Positions 9,037-18,244 are shown, numbered from the stretch's first letter. The stretch is 64,000 bases of DNA from SHWC01 sp050173345 (GCA_050173345.1 JBFXKW010000002.1:248001-312000); one strand, 5' to 3'. Notes: a model not told the origin generated them from the letters alone. Numbers and translations: made by a program.

Positions 9037-9939
9037 TCAGTTGCCGGGTATGCCTTCCGACCCGAGGTGCTGCTTGAAGAAGGCGATGGTGCGTTCCCAG
9101 GCGAGGTTGGCGGCGGCTTCGTCGTAGCGCGGCGTCGAGTTGTTGTGGAAGCCGTGCTTGGTGCCGGGATAGACGTGCATCTCGTACGTCGCGCCGCTCG
9201 CCTTCAGCGCGGCCTCGAAGCCGGGCCGCGTCGCGTTCACGCCTTCGTCCTCCTCGGCATAGTGGACGAGCAGCGGCGCCTTGATCTTGGAGACCTCGGC
9301 CGGGTCCGGCGCGCGGCCGTAGAACGGCACGGCTGCATCGAGCTCCGCGCCGAGCACGACCGCCAGATGGCCGGTCGCGAAGCCGCCCCAGCAGAAGCCG
9401 GTGACGCCGAGCTTGCCGTTCGACAGCTCGTGCACCTTCAGATAGCGCGCGCTATTGGCCATGTCCTCCAGGAGCTTCGCGGGCTCCAGGCTCGCCTGCA
9501 TGGTGCGGCCGTCGTCGTCATTGCCCGGATAGCCGCCGAGCGGCGCGAGTCCGTCAGGTGCCAGCGCGAGGAAGCCCTCGACCGCGGCGCGCCGCGCGAC
9601 ATCCTCGATATAGGGGTTGAGGCCGCGGTTCTCGTGGACGACGAGCACGGCCGGAAACGGCCCTTCGCGGTTCGGCTGCACCAGATAGCCGCGCATCTGG
9701 CCCGAGCTGCCGCCGGGCGAGTCGTATTCGACATAACGCGGCTTGATGCGCTCGTCGGTGAAGGAGATGGTCGCGGCCTCGGCATAGCGCGGCAGCAGGC
9801 TCTTCGCCATGGCGAGCGCCGAGCCGCCGGCGACGGTCAGCAGCGCGGCGCGGCTGAAGAACGTGCGCCGGTCGATGCGGCCGTGGCAATAATCGTCATA
9901 GAGGCGGTAGACCCGATCGTCGATCCTCTTATCCGTCAT
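9037..9939 (-). CDS. Dienelactone hydrolase family protein with Tat-type signal
   Basis: A 300-residue alpha/beta hydrolase of the dienelactone hydrolase family. The nucleophile cysteine is C183 in GFCWGG, with the acid in HYAEEDEGV and the histidine in GTKHGFHN, so the Cys-Asp-His triad is complete. The N-terminus carries DRRTFFSRAALLTVAGG, a twin-arginine-like export signal, followed by a hydrophobic run and a possible cleavage site near AEA, so the enzyme probably works in the periplasm. The start has a strong ribosome-binding site (GGGAGGGACGGCAGCG). True dienelactone hydrolases are cytosolic and part of chlorocatechol pathways; no such genes are nearby, so the substrate is open. Confidence 0.88.
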   Translation of the reverse strand: MTDKRIDDRVYRLYDDYCHGRIDRRTFFSRAALLTVAGGSALAMAKSLLPRYAEAATISFTDERIKPRYVEYDSPGGSSGQMRGYLVQPNREGPFPAVLVVHENRGLNPYIEDVARRAAVEGFLALAPDGLAPLGGYPGNDDDGRTMQASLEPAKLLEDMANSARYLKVHELSNGKLGVTGFCWGGFATGHLAVVLGAELDAAVPFYGRAPDPAEVSKIKAPLLVHYAEEDEGVNATRPGFEAALKASGATYEMHVYPGTKHGFHNNSTPRYDEAAANLAWERTIAFFKQHLGSEGIPGN

Positions 9940-10084
9940 CGCTGCCGTCCCTCCCTGTGTCGACGCAGGTGCGCCGCGCTTCCCTCCAAGCGTGCGCCTG
10001 CAATGCTAGAGGTAGCGCATGACGGCCGCATGTCGAGCCGCCGCTGCCCAGCGAGGGTTGCAGCGGCCGGCGCTTCCATCCAAA

Positions 10085-10177
10085 TCGTCATGCCCCGGCT
10101 TGACCGGGGCATCCAGGGGCGGAGGCACTGCGGTTGCAAGGCCTCCTGGATTGCCGGGTCAAGCCCGGCAATGACGA
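10085..10177. repeat. Interspersed palindromic repeat element (33-nt arms)
   Basis: Arms at 10085-10117 and 10145-10177 are near-perfect inverted repeats around a 27-nt centre, each arm itself containing a smaller palindrome (CCGGGCTTGACCCGG type). This layout is the one of abundant extragenic palindromes in alphaproteobacterial genomes. It lies in the 265-bp gap between the divergent-end of the dienelactone hydrolase gene and the DUF1244 gene and could fold into a long cruciform or RNA hairpin. Confidence 0.75.
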
Positions 10178-10204
10178 AGACAGAGAGGCAGGCCGCCTGA
10201 TCCG

Positions 10205-10513
10205 CTAATGCGCGTGGCCCTTGCCGGCGGGGCTCTCGGCGAATTTCTGCTTCTGCTCGGGGCTTGCCTCGTTCTGGTATCTCTGCTTCCACTCGTCGTA
10301 GGGCATGCCGTAGACGATCTCGCGCGCCTCGGGGTCGCTGATTTGAACGCCGCGCTCCTCGGCCTCGGCGCGATACCATTTCGACAGGCAGTTGCGGCAG
10401 AAGCCGGCCAGGTTCATCAGGTCGATGTTCTGCACCTCGGTGTGCTCGCGCAGGTGCGCGACGAGGCGCCGGAAGGTGGCGGCCTCGAGCTCGGTGCGGG
10501 TCTTGTCGTCCAT
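10205..10513 (-). CDS. DUF1244 family protein
   Basis: A 102-residue soluble protein that matches the DUF1244 family, widespread in alpha- and gammaproteobacteria and without assigned function. Visible family features are the LAGFCRNCLSKWYRAEAEE core and the YGMPYDEWK segment near the middle; the tail is charged and ends GKGHAH. The ATG at 10513 follows AAGGGAGCC at good spacing. The CxxC pair in FCRNC could bind metal, but this has not been shown. It is monocistronic and divergent from the transporter-kinase operon. Confidence 0.88.
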   Translation of the reverse strand: MDDKTRTELEAATFRRLVAHLREHTEVQNIDLMNLAGFCRNCLSKWYRAEAEERGVQISDPEAREIVYGMPYDEWKQRYQNEASPEQKQKFAESPAGKGHAH

Positions 10514-10691
10514 GGCATGGCTCCCTTGCAAGATCGGGTTGGCGAAGGCATCGCCTGCTGACGTAATGTTGGAGCGGCGGCCGTGCTTTGCCAACCCCCG
10601 GCGGCGCCAGGGTTTTCGCGTGCGCGGGGGGCGGATCGACGGTGATGCCTCCCCTCGCCCCTCCCATGAGCGATCAGGTCGTGCCGTGCCG

Positions 10692-11585
10692 ATGAGCCGC
10701 GCCGCGAGGCTCGGCGCGCTGACGCTCGCGCTCGGCATCATCGGCATCTCGTTCTCGCCGATCTTCGTCAAGCTCTCGGAGGTCGGGCCGACCGCGACCG
10801 CGATCTACCGCATGGGCTTCGCACTGCCGGCGCTGGCTGCCTGGATCATGCTCGAATCGCGCGGGCCGGTCGTGCCGAGGAAGCTGGAGAGGGGCGACTG
10901 GTGGCTGCTCTTCGCCTGCGGCCTCCTGTTCGCGGCGGACCTGATCTGCTGGCACGCCTCGATCCGCATGACCAACGTGGCGAACGCCACCTTCCTCGGC
11001 AATCTCGGCGTGCTGGTCGTCTCGCTCGGCGCCTGGCTGATCCTGCGCGAGCGGGTGAGCCTGGGCTTCGCGTTCGGCATGGCGCTCGCGCTCGGCGGCG
11101 TCGCCATGCTGATGGGGGCGAGCGCAGCCTCGGCGCCGGGCGCTCTCGCCGGCGACGGCATGGGCGTGCTCACCGCGCTCTTCTATGGGAGCTATCTCCT
11201 GGTGGTGAAGATCGCGCGCGACCGCGGCCTCGCCACCGGCATCGTCATGGGGGTGAGCGGTGTCATCGCCACCCTTTGCTTCATCATCGCCGCGCTCGCG
11301 CTCGGCGAGCAGATCTTCCCCGAGACGCTGGCCGGCTGGGGCGTGCTGGTCGGCGTCGCGCTCATCTCGCAGGCCGGCGGCCAGAGCCTGGTCACCGTCG
11401 CGATGCGCCATCTGCCGGCGACCGTGATCTCGGTCTCGCTGCTGATGAACCCGGTGCTCGCCGCCATCTTCGCCTGGGCGCTGCTCGACGAGCGGCTGAC
11501 GCCGCTCCAAGGCATCGGCTGCGCCCTGGTGCTCGCCGGCATCGGCACCGCGCAGCGGCTCAACCGGGCGCCGCGCACGGCATGA
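10692..11585 (+). CDS. EamA/DMT-superfamily transporter
   Basis: A 297-residue integral membrane protein with ten predicted spans in two EamA repeats; the second repeat begins around the LAGDGMGVLTALFYGSYLLV segment. DMT-family carriers mostly export amino acids, nucleosides or other metabolites. The frame stays open upstream, but the ATG at 10692 gives a normal family start. The stop codon overlaps the next gene start as ATGA, so it is translationally coupled to the MFS gene. Its position at the head of a glycerate kinase-pyruvate kinase operon suggests a role with C3 acids, which is inference. Confidence 0.87.
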   Translation: MSRAARLGALTLALGIIGISFSPIFVKLSEVGPTATAIYRMGFALPALAAWIMLESRGPVVPRKLERGDWWLLFACGLLFAADLICWHASIRMTNVANATFLGNLGVLVVSLGAWLILRERVSLGFAFGMALALGGVAMLMGASAASAPGALAGDGMGVLTALFYGSYLLVVKIARDRGLATGIVMGVSGVIATLCFIIAALALGEQIFPETLAGWGVLVGVALISQAGGQSLVTVAMRHLPATVISVSLLMNPVLAAIFAWALLDERLTPLQGIGCALVLAGIGTAQRLNRAPRTA

Positions 11586-12904
11586 CCGCGCGCGCCGCGA
11601 ACGGCTCCCTCGGGCCGGGCACGGCCGCGCTGCCCTGGCTGATGTGGGGCGGCGCCGCGGCGCTCTATGGCTTCGGCCAGGTCGTCCGCCATTCGCCGGC
11701 GGCGATGATCGACCCCCTGATGCGCGACCTCGCGGTCGATGCGACCGCGTTCGGCCTGATCGCCTCGATCTTCTGGTACGCCTATGCGGCGATGCAGATC
11801 CCGGGCGGCTTCCTGCTCGACCGCTTCGGCCCGGCGCGCATCCTCGGCGCAAGCGCGTTCGTCGGCGGCGCCGGCTGCCTGATCTTCGCGCTGGCACCAA
11901 ACGGAACCGTCGCGCTGGTCGCCCGCTTCCTGATGGGCGCCGCGTTCGCGACCAGCTATGTCGGCTGCCTCAAATCCGCCGGCCAATGGTTCCCCCGGCA
12001 CCGCTACGCCACGCTGATCGGCCTTTCGGTGCTCGCCGGCATGCTCGGCGCCGTCATCGGCCAGGCGCCGATCGCCGCCCTGGTGAACCAGGTGGGCTGG
12101 CGCGCGGTTGCGTTCGGTTTTGCCGTGTTCGCGCTGCCGGTCGGCGCCGCGCTCCTGCTCTCGGGGCGACTGCGGCCGCCCGGCGAGGCCGCGCCGCCAC
12201 GGGCCAGGGAGCTGTTCGCGATGCTCGGCGAATCGGCCCGCTCGCCGCAGGTCTGGCTCGCCGGGGTGAACAATCTCGGCGTCTCGGCGTCGATCGTCGC
12301 GTTCGTGCTTTGGGGCGTCGCCTATTACATGCAGGTGCACGGGCTGTCGCGCCCCGAGGCCGCCACCTACACCTCGACGATCCTGATCGGCTGGGCCATC
12401 GGCTCGCCGGTCATCGGCTATGTCTCCGGGCGGCTGCGGCGGCGGCGGCCGGTGACGATCGCCTGCACCGCGGTCTGCCTGCTGCTCTGGCTGGTGGTCG
12501 TCTTCGCCATGCCCGGGATGCCGCGACCGTCCCACTATGTGCTCCTCTTCGCGCTCGGCTTCGCGAGCGGCGTGGTCTCGATCTGCTTCTCGCTCGCCGC
12601 GGAGCACGGGCCGCCGCGCGCGCCCGGCGTCGCGAGCGCGATGATGAACACGCTCGTCATGGCCGGCGGCGCGCTGTCGCAGACCACGGTCGGCCTGATC
12701 CTGGACGCGCACTGGACCGGCGCGCAGCATGAAGGCGTTCGCCTCTACGACGCGGAAGCCTTTGGCGCCGCCTTCCTGCTGCCGCCCGCGGTCTGCGCGG
12801 CCGGGCTGATTGCCGCGTTCTTCGTGCGCGAGACCTATGGCAGGCTGCGGGACGAGAATCGGCCGCGCCGGGACGGCGACGCGGCACCGGAGGCACCGAG
12901 ATGA
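11582..12904 (+). CDS. MFS transporter, probable C3/organic-acid carrier
   Basis: A 440-residue major facilitator with about twelve spans. The loop 2-3 signature is present in the form DRFGPARILG after the GGFLLD segment, typical of the anion:cation symporter and related MFS branches. It overlaps both neighbours by four bases (ATGA), so EamA, MFS and glycerate kinase are one transcript. The obvious guess from context is uptake of glycerate, hydroxypyruvate or tartrate; the sequence alone does not decide the substrate or direction. Confidence 0.87.
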   Translation: MTARAANGSLGPGTAALPWLMWGGAAALYGFGQVVRHSPAAMIDPLMRDLAVDATAFGLIASIFWYAYAAMQIPGGFLLDRFGPARILGASAFVGGAGCLIFALAPNGTVALVARFLMGAAFATSYVGCLKSAGQWFPRHRYATLIGLSVLAGMLGAVIGQAPIAALVNQVGWRAVAFGFAVFALPVGAALLLSGRLRPPGEAAPPRARELFAMLGESARSPQVWLAGVNNLGVSASIVAFVLWGVAYYMQVHGLSRPEAATYTSTILIGWAIGSPVIGYVSGRLRRRRPVTIACTAVCLLLWLVVVFAMPGMPRPSHYVLLFALGFASGVVSICFSLAAEHGPPRAPGVASAMMNTLVMAGGALSQTTVGLILDAHWTGAQHEGVRLYDAEAFGAAFLLPPAVCAAGLIAAFFVRETYGRLRDENRPRRDGDAAPEAPR

Positions 12905-14157
12905 GCGAAGCGAAGCGCGCCCTGCTGCGCCGCCTGTTCGAGGCGGCGGTCGCCGCCGCGGCGCCGGAACGCTGCGTGCCGCCGCATCTGCCCGCGCCGC
13001 CCAAGGGGCGCACCGTGGTGGTCGGCGCCGGCAAGGGCGCGGCCGCCATGGCGCGCGCCGTCGAGAACCATTGGCAAGGCCCGCTCGATTCGCTCGGCGG
13101 CCTGGTCGTGACCCGCTACGGCCACGGCGTGCCGACCCGGCGCATCGAGGTGGTCGAGGCGTCGCACCCGGTGCCGGACGATGCGGGCCGCGCCGCCGCC
13201 CGGCGCATCCTCGACGCGGTGCGCGGCCTCGGCGAGAACGATCTCGTGCTCTGCCTGATCTCGGGCGGCGGCTCGGCGCTGCTCGCGCTGCCGGCGGACG
13301 GCGTCGCGCTCGACGACAAGCGCGCGGTGACCGGCGCGCTGCTGCGCTCGGGCGCGACCATCCACGAGATCAACACCGTGCGCAAGCACCTCTCGGCGAT
13401 CAAGGGCGGCCGGCTTGCCGCGGCGGCCTATCCGGCGCGCGTCATCGCGATCGTCATCTCGGACGTGCCGGGCGACGACCTCTCGGTGATCGCGTCCGGC
13501 CCGACCGTGCCCGACCCTTCGAGCTTCGCCGACGCCAAGGCCGTGCTCGCCAAATACGGCATCGCGCCGCCGCCGGGCGTGGCGGCTCATCTCGACGCCG
13601 CGCGCGACGAGACGCCGAAGCCGGGCGACCCCCGCCTCGCCCGCGCCGAGGCAAGGCTCGCCGCGACCCCGGCCGCGGCGCTCGAAGCGGCGGCCGCGGT
13701 GGCGCGCGCGGCCGGCTATGCCCCGCTCGTGCTCGGCGATGCGATCGAGGGCGAGGCGCGCGAGGTCGCGGCCGACCATGCCCGGCGGGCGCTCGCGGCG
13801 CGACCGGGCACCGCGCTGATCTCGGGCGGCGAGACCACCGTCACCGTCAAGGGCAACGGGCGCGGCGGCCGCAATGCGGAGTTCTCGCTCGGCCTCGCGC
13901 TTGCGCTGAACGGCAAGGCCGGCATCCACGCCATTACCTGCGACACCGACGGCATCGACGGCACCGAGGACAATGCCGGCGCCCTGGTGACGCCGGATAG
14001 CCTGGCGCGCGCCCGCGCGCGCGGCCTCGATGCCGCCGCCATGCTCGCCGACAACGACGCCTATGGCTTTTTCGCCGCGCTCGGCGACCTGATCGTCACC
14101 GGGCCGACACGGACCAACGTTAACGATTTCCGTGCCATCCTGATCGATGCTGGGTAG
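12901..14157 (+). CDS. gckA: Glycerate 2-kinase (DUF4147/MOFRL type)
   Basis: A 418-residue cytosolic kinase of the class II glycerate kinase family (TtuD/GckA), which phosphorylates D-glycerate to 2-phosphoglycerate with ATP. Seen: N-terminal DUF4147 domain with GAGKGAAAMARAVE, LISGGGSALLALP and VRKHLSAIKGGRLA, and a C-terminal MOFRL domain with SGGETTVTVKG and CDTDGIDGTEDNAGA. Length is standard. Start overlaps the MFS stop (ATGA). It is followed by pyruvate kinase 35 bp downstream, so with one enolase step the pair would turn glycerate into pyruvate, the same gene pairing as ttuD-ttuE in tartrate-degrading Agrobacterium vitis. Confidence 0.92.
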   Translation: MSEAKRALLRRLFEAAVAAAAPERCVPPHLPAPPKGRTVVVGAGKGAAAMARAVENHWQGPLDSLGGLVVTRYGHGVPTRRIEVVEASHPVPDDAGRAAARRILDAVRGLGENDLVLCLISGGGSALLALPADGVALDDKRAVTGALLRSGATIHEINTVRKHLSAIKGGRLAAAAYPARVIAIVISDVPGDDLSVIASGPTVPDPSSFADAKAVLAKYGIAPPPGVAAHLDAARDETPKPGDPRLARAEARLAATPAAALEAAAAVARAAGYAPLVLGDAIEGEAREVAADHARRALAARPGTALISGGETTVTVKGNGRGGRNAEFSLGLALALNGKAGIHAITCDTDGIDGTEDNAGALVTPDSLARARARGLDAAAMLADNDAYGFFAALGDLIVTGPTRTNVNDFRAILIDAG

Positions 14158-14192
14158 GCTCCGTGCCACCTTACCAGGGTGCAGGCACCGCC

Positions 14193-15611
14193 ATGATGCG
14201 TCAGCGCAGAGCCAAGATCGTTGCCACGCTCGGGCCGGCAAGCTCTGACGAGCGGATGATCCGGGCGTTGTTCGAGGCGGGGGTCGACGTCTACCGGCTC
14301 AACTTCAGCCATGGCGAACCTGACGAGCACCGCGCGCGGGTCGATGCGATCCGCGCGGTCGAGCAGGCGGTGGCGCGGCCGATCGCGATCCTCGCCGATT
14401 TGCAGGGGCCGAAGCTCCGCCTCGGCACCTTCGAGGCGGGCAAGGCGAGCCTGAACCCCGGCGCGCGTTTCAGGCTCGATCTCGACCGGATGCCGGGCGA
14501 TGCGGCGCGCGCGCCGCTGCCGCACCCGGAAATCTTCGCGGCGCTCAGGCCCGGCACCGAGGTGCTGCTCGACGACGGCCGGATACGGCTTCGCGTCGAC
14601 TCCAACGGGCCCGACCATGCCGAGACCACCGTGCTGGTGGGCGGCGAGATCTCCAACCGCAAGGGCGTCAACCTGCCGCGCATCTCGCTGCCGCTCTCGT
14701 CGCTGACCGAGAAGGACCGGCGCGACCTGCACTTCGCGCTCGACCTCGGCGTCGACTGGATCGCGCTTTCCTTCGTGCAGCGCCCGGAGGACGTGGCCGA
14801 GGCCCGGAAGCTGATCCAGGGCCGCGCCAACGTGATGACCAAGCTCGAGAAGCCCGCCGCGCTCGACCGGCTCGACGAGATCATCGAGCTGTCGGACGCG
14901 CTCATGGTGGCGCGCGGCGACCTCGGCGTCGAGCTCGACCCCGAGGACGTGCCGATCGAGCAGAAGCGCATCGTGCGCGACTGCCGGCGCGCCGGCAAAC
15001 CCGTGGTGGTCGCGACCCAGATGCTCGAATCCATGGTGCGCGCGCCCGCGCCGACCCGCGCCGAAGCCTCGGACGTCGCGACCGCCGTGTTCGACGGCGT
15101 CGATGCCGTGATGCTCTCGGCCGAGACGGCGGCGGGCGCCTACCCGCGCGAGGCGGTCGCCATGATGAACCGCATCATCGAGCGGGTGGAACGCGACGAC
15201 GGCTACCGCCGCCAGCTCCAGAGCACGCACGCCGACCCGGAAGCCACGGCGGCCGACGCGATCACCGCGGCGGCGGCGCAGGTGGCGCAGACCATCAAGG
15301 CCGCCTGCATCGTGACCTATACCACCTCGGGCTCGACGGCGCTGCGCGCCGCACGCGAGCGGCCTCCCGTCCCGGTGCTGGCGCTGACGCCGACGAGGGC
15401 GACCGCGCGGCGGCTCGCGCTGACCTGGGGCGTCCACTGCGTCGAGACGGAAGACGCGCGCAGCTTCACCGAGATGGTCGAGAAGGCGTCGCGGGTCGCC
15501 GTCGAGCAGGGCATCGCCAAGCCGGGCGACCGCCTGGTGGTCACCGCGGGCGTCCCGTTCGGCACGCCGGGCGCGACCAACGTGCTCAGGATCGCATGGG
15601 TCGAGGGCTGA
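14193..15611 (+). CDS. pyk: Pyruvate kinase
   Basis: A 472-residue pyruvate kinase: phosphoenolpyruvate plus ADP to pyruvate plus ATP. Visible are RRAKIVATLGPASS at the N-terminus, the catalytic lysine region VMTKLEKPAALDRLDEII, the metal-binding MVARGDLGVE, and MLSAETAAGAYP, then the C-terminal regulatory domain. The ATG at 14193 (or 14196) is preferred to a GTG at 14163. It is the last gene of the glycerate operon and converges with the TPR gene, whose stop is 12 bp away. Whether the genome also holds a housekeeping copy cannot be seen here. Confidence 0.95.
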   Translation: MMRQRRAKIVATLGPASSDERMIRALFEAGVDVYRLNFSHGEPDEHRARVDAIRAVEQAVARPIAILADLQGPKLRLGTFEAGKASLNPGARFRLDLDRMPGDAARAPLPHPEIFAALRPGTEVLLDDGRIRLRVDSNGPDHAETTVLVGGEISNRKGVNLPRISLPLSSLTEKDRRDLHFALDLGVDWIALSFVQRPEDVAEARKLIQGRANVMTKLEKPAALDRLDEIIELSDALMVARGDLGVELDPEDVPIEQKRIVRDCRRAGKPVVVATQMLESMVRAPAPTRAEASDVATAVFDGVDAVMLSAETAAGAYPREAVAMMNRIIERVERDDGYRRQLQSTHADPEATAADAITAAAAQVAQTIKAACIVTYTTSGSTALRAARERPPVPVLALTPTRATARRLALTWGVHCVETEDARSFTEMVEKASRVAVEQGIAKPGDRLVVTAGVPFGTPGATNVLRIAWVEG

Positions 15612-15623
15612 GCGGACCGGCGC

Positions 15624-16178
15624 TCAGATGTCCTGCACGCCGAGGCGGGCCTTGAGACGCCGGATGATGGCGGCCGCGTTGCGCAGGTGCGGGTTGACGC
15701 GGAGCGCCTGCTCGAAGGCCTGGAGCGCCCTCGCGTCGTCCTCAAGCTGCGCGTAGATCAGGCCGAGGCCCGACAGCGCGCCGAAATGACGCGGCTCGAG
15801 CGCCAGCACCTTCTCGCAATCCGCGATCGACTTGGCGTATTCACCCATCAGGTAATAGACGGTCGCCCGCTTGTTCCAGCCTTCCGCGAAATCGGGCCGG
15901 CGCTCGATCACCTCGTTGAAATAGCCGAGCGCGGCGCCATAGGAGCGCAGGCTCATATGGACCGAGCCCTGATGGAGCAGCCGGTCGATATCGCCGTCGC
16001 CCGATTCCATCCAGATGCCCCAGATCGCCTGCTCGGCGGCGCCGATCTCGCCCGGGTCGCTCGCGCTTTGCAGCGCCATGAACAGCGCTTCGAGGCGTGG
16101 ATCGTTCTGGTCCGCAGCGGCGGGCGCGGCCGTCACGACCGCCAAGGAAAGGGCCAGCACGCAGAGCGCAGCACGCAT
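15624..16178 (-). CDS. Exported tetratricopeptide-repeat protein
   Basis: A 184-residue protein with a signal peptide (residues about 1-22, MRAALCVLALSLAVVTAAPA, cleavage near AAA-D) and about three TPR units between residues 70 and 170 (HMSLRSYGAALGYFNEVIER, ATVYYLMGEYAKSIADCEKV, GLIYAQLEDDARALQAFEQA). It is likely a periplasmic protein-protein interaction module. The start at 16178 is chosen because it opens directly into the signal peptide. It lies between pyruvate kinase (convergent) and the ABC permease genes, 49 bp downstream of livM, and may be co-transcribed with them. No specific partner can be named. Confidence 0.85.
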   Translation of the reverse strand: MRAALCVLALSLAVVTAAPAAADQNDPRLEALFMALQSASDPGEIGAAEQAIWGIWMESGDGDIDRLLHQGSVHMSLRSYGAALGYFNEVIERRPDFAEGWNKRATVYYLMGEYAKSIADCEKVLALEPRHFGALSGLGLIYAQLEDDARALQAFEQALRVNPHLRNAAAIIRRLKARLGVQDI

Positions 16179-16227
16179 GGCTCGAATATAGGGCGAACGC
16201 GCGGCGGCGGAAACGCCAGGCGCGAGC

Positions 16228-17292
16228 CTAATGATGGCTCTCGCCGAAGCGGTCGGGGCCGCGCCCGCCCGGGAGCGCACCCTCCGCGGGAGGCGCCCGG
16301 ACGATACGCCGGGCGAGCCGCTTCAGGGACGGCACCACGCCGGCCGGCACGCCGAGCACGAAGACCAGGAGGACCGCGCCGAGCACCAGGTTGGTATCGA
16401 CGGTCTGCTGGGTGCCGAGCTCGACCGCGGCAAAGCCGAGCGCCATGGCGCCGATGATCGGCCCGACCAGCGTGCCGAGCCCGCCGACCACGACCCAGAT
16501 GATGATCTGCGCGCTGAAGCCGAGATCGAAGACGTGCGGGTCGATGAAGCTGTTCCAGTTGGCGAACAGGACGCCGCCGAGCGCCGCGATGAAGGCGCCG
16601 ATCGCGAAGGTGAAGAGCTTGTGGAGCCGGGTGTCGTAGCCGATCAGCTCGGCCCTGAGCTCGTTCTCGCGCACCGCGACGACCGCGCGGCCGAACGGCG
16701 TGGTGAGCAGCCAGCGCAGGCCGAGATAGACCAGCAGCAGCATGATGCCGGTGGCGTAGTACATGTCCTCCGGCCACAGGAATTTGGAGACGTCGCCCGG
16801 CACGTTGATGGGGGGCAGCGCAGGCATGCCGTTGTAGCCGCCGAGATGGGCCGCGCCGATCCGGTATTCGAAGCCCGCGGTGTGGCCGAGGAACTTGTGG
16901 ATGGCGAGCGTCACCACCAGCGTGATGACCGCGAGGTAGACGCCGCTCAGGCGGCCGTAGAACATGAAATAGCCGAGCACCATGGAGAACGCGACGGGCA
17001 GCGCGAGCGCGAGGATGATCGCCCAGGTCGAGCCGCCGAAATTGATCGAGGCGACCGCGTAGGTGTAGCCGCCGAGCCCGAAGAAGGCCGACTGGCCGAA
17101 CGAGAAGATGCCGCCATAGCCCCACACCCAGGCCAGGCTGAGCGCGAGGATCGCGAACGAGAAATAGAGCGTGAGCTGGAGCGCGACGAAGCTCGGCGCG
17201 AAGGCGGGGATCAGCGTGAGCGCGAGCACGGCAACGATGAGGACGATGCCGAGCCCGCCCTTCTTCGCGTCGAACAGGCGGCCGGCGATCAT
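16228..17292 (-). CDS. Branched-chain-type ABC transporter permease, LivM-like (cluster 1)
   Basis: A 354-residue inner-membrane permease of the LivM/UrtC family with about nine spans; GYGGIFSFGQSAFFGLGGYTY near residue 60 and the EAA-like loop RENELRAELIGYDTRLHK near 200 are diagnostic. The tail PSLKRLARRIVRAPPAEG is charged and cytosolic. Its start overlaps the livH-like stop by four bases (ATGA). Together with the LivH-like protein it would form the membrane channel for an amino acid, amide or urea-like solute. No ATPase gene accompanies this pair. Confidence 0.92.
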   Translation of the reverse strand: MIAGRLFDAKKGGLGIVLIVAVLALTLIPAFAPSFVALQLTLYFSFAILALSLAWVWGYGGIFSFGQSAFFGLGGYTYAVASINFGGSTWAIILALALPVAFSMVLGYFMFYGRLSGVYLAVITLVVTLAIHKFLGHTAGFEYRIGAAHLGGYNGMPALPPINVPGDVSKFLWPEDMYYATGIMLLLVYLGLRWLLTTPFGRAVVAVRENELRAELIGYDTRLHKLFTFAIGAFIAALGGVLFANWNSFIDPHVFDLGFSAQIIIWVVVGGLGTLVGPIIGAMALGFAAVELGTQQTVDTNLVLGAVLLVFVLGVPAGVVPSLKRLARRIVRAPPAEGALPGGRGPDRFGESHH

Positions 17293-18155
17293 AGCGACCT
17301 CCGGAAGAACCGCCCGGTGATGCCCTGCGGCAGCGCGCGCAGCAGGAGCACCGCGCCGATCAGGAGCGCCACCTCGCCGAGCACCGACGACGAGAAGAAG
17401 GTGACCACCTGGTTGATCACGCCGAACACGGCGGCCGCGCTCGCCGTGCCGCTCAGCATCGCCTGGCCGCCGCCAATCACGGTGATGAAGGCCTTCGCGA
17501 CATAGGCGACGCCGAGCGTCGGCGCCGCGCCGATCACCGGAGCGAGCACCGCGCCGGCGAAGCCGGTCAAGGCCGCGCCGATGCCGAAGGTCGCGGTGTA
17601 GACGGCCGGCGGGCTGATGCCGAGCGCGTTCGCCATGTTGGCGTTCTGCATGGTGCCGCGCGCGATCAGGCCGAGGCGCGTGCGCTTCAGGACGAGATAG
17701 ACCACCACCATCAGCGCGGCCGTGATGCCGATGATGAAGAACTTGTACTGGCTCTCGGCGATCTCGCCGATCCGGAAATTGCCGAACGGCGTCGAGACGC
17801 CTTCCATCGTGTTGCCGAAGATCGACGTCATGATGCCGATGATGAACAGGCTGAGGCCCCAGGTGGCGAGCAGCGTGTCCATCATGCGGCCATAGAGGAA
17901 GCGGATGATCAGCCGCTCGACGATCACGCCGATCAGGCCGACGAAGACCGGCGCGATGACGAAGATCGAAATCCAGAGCGGCACCCCGAGCTTGGTGGGC
18001 ACCAGCACGGCATAGGTGCCGAGCATCAGGAACTCGCCATGCGCGAGGTTGATGACGCGCATCATGCCGAAGATGATGGCAAGCCCGATGCTCATCAGGG
18101 CGAGCATCGCGATCATGTTGACGATCTGGATGATCGTGATCGCCGCGAGGTCCAT
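17289..18155 (-). CDS. Branched-chain-type ABC transporter permease, LivH-like (cluster 1)
   Basis: A 288-residue LivH/UrtB-family permease. The hallmark IIFGMMRVINLAHGEFLMLG is at about residue 20-40, and LIARGTMQNANMANALGI holds the EAA-type cytosolic loop. The ATG at 18155 is preceded by GGACGGATCGATC; an upstream ATG would add 20 residues of unlikely sequence. It overlaps livM by four bases. It lies 161 bp downstream of the binding-protein gene, with a perfect 26-bp palindrome in the gap, and would be expressed from that gene's promoter or one of its own. Confidence 0.92.
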   Translation of the reverse strand: MDLAAITIIQIVNMIAMLALMSIGLAIIFGMMRVINLAHGEFLMLGTYAVLVPTKLGVPLWISIFVIAPVFVGLIGVIVERLIIRFLYGRMMDTLLATWGLSLFIIGIMTSIFGNTMEGVSTPFGNFRIGEIAESQYKFFIIGITAALMVVVYLVLKRTRLGLIARGTMQNANMANALGISPPAVYTATFGIGAALTGFAGAVLAPVIGAAPTLGVAYVAKAFITVIGGGQAMLSGTASAAAVFGVINQVVTFFSSSVLGEVALLIGAVLLLRALPQGITGRFFRRSL

Positions 18156-18218
18156 GATCGATCCGTCCGAGCCCTTCCTACGATCGCGCTGATCGTTCGC
18201 ACGCCGTTGCGGCACGGC

Positions 18219-18244
18219 TCCCTCTCCCGCGCGCGGGAGAGGGA
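18219..18244. repeat. Perfect 26-bp GC-rich palindrome
   Basis: Positions 18219-18244 read the same on both strands (arms TCCCTCTCCCGC and its complement around a central CG pair). It lies between the binding-protein gene and the livH-like gene of cluster 1. There is no T-run, so it is not a classic terminator; as RNA it would form a strong hairpin that could lower expression of the permeases relative to the binding protein. Confidence 0.7.

Noticed and set aside
9940..10204. A short protein-coding gene in the gap with the palindromic repeat.
   Set aside because: The only open frames pass through the repeat and give low-information sequence typical of this element family.
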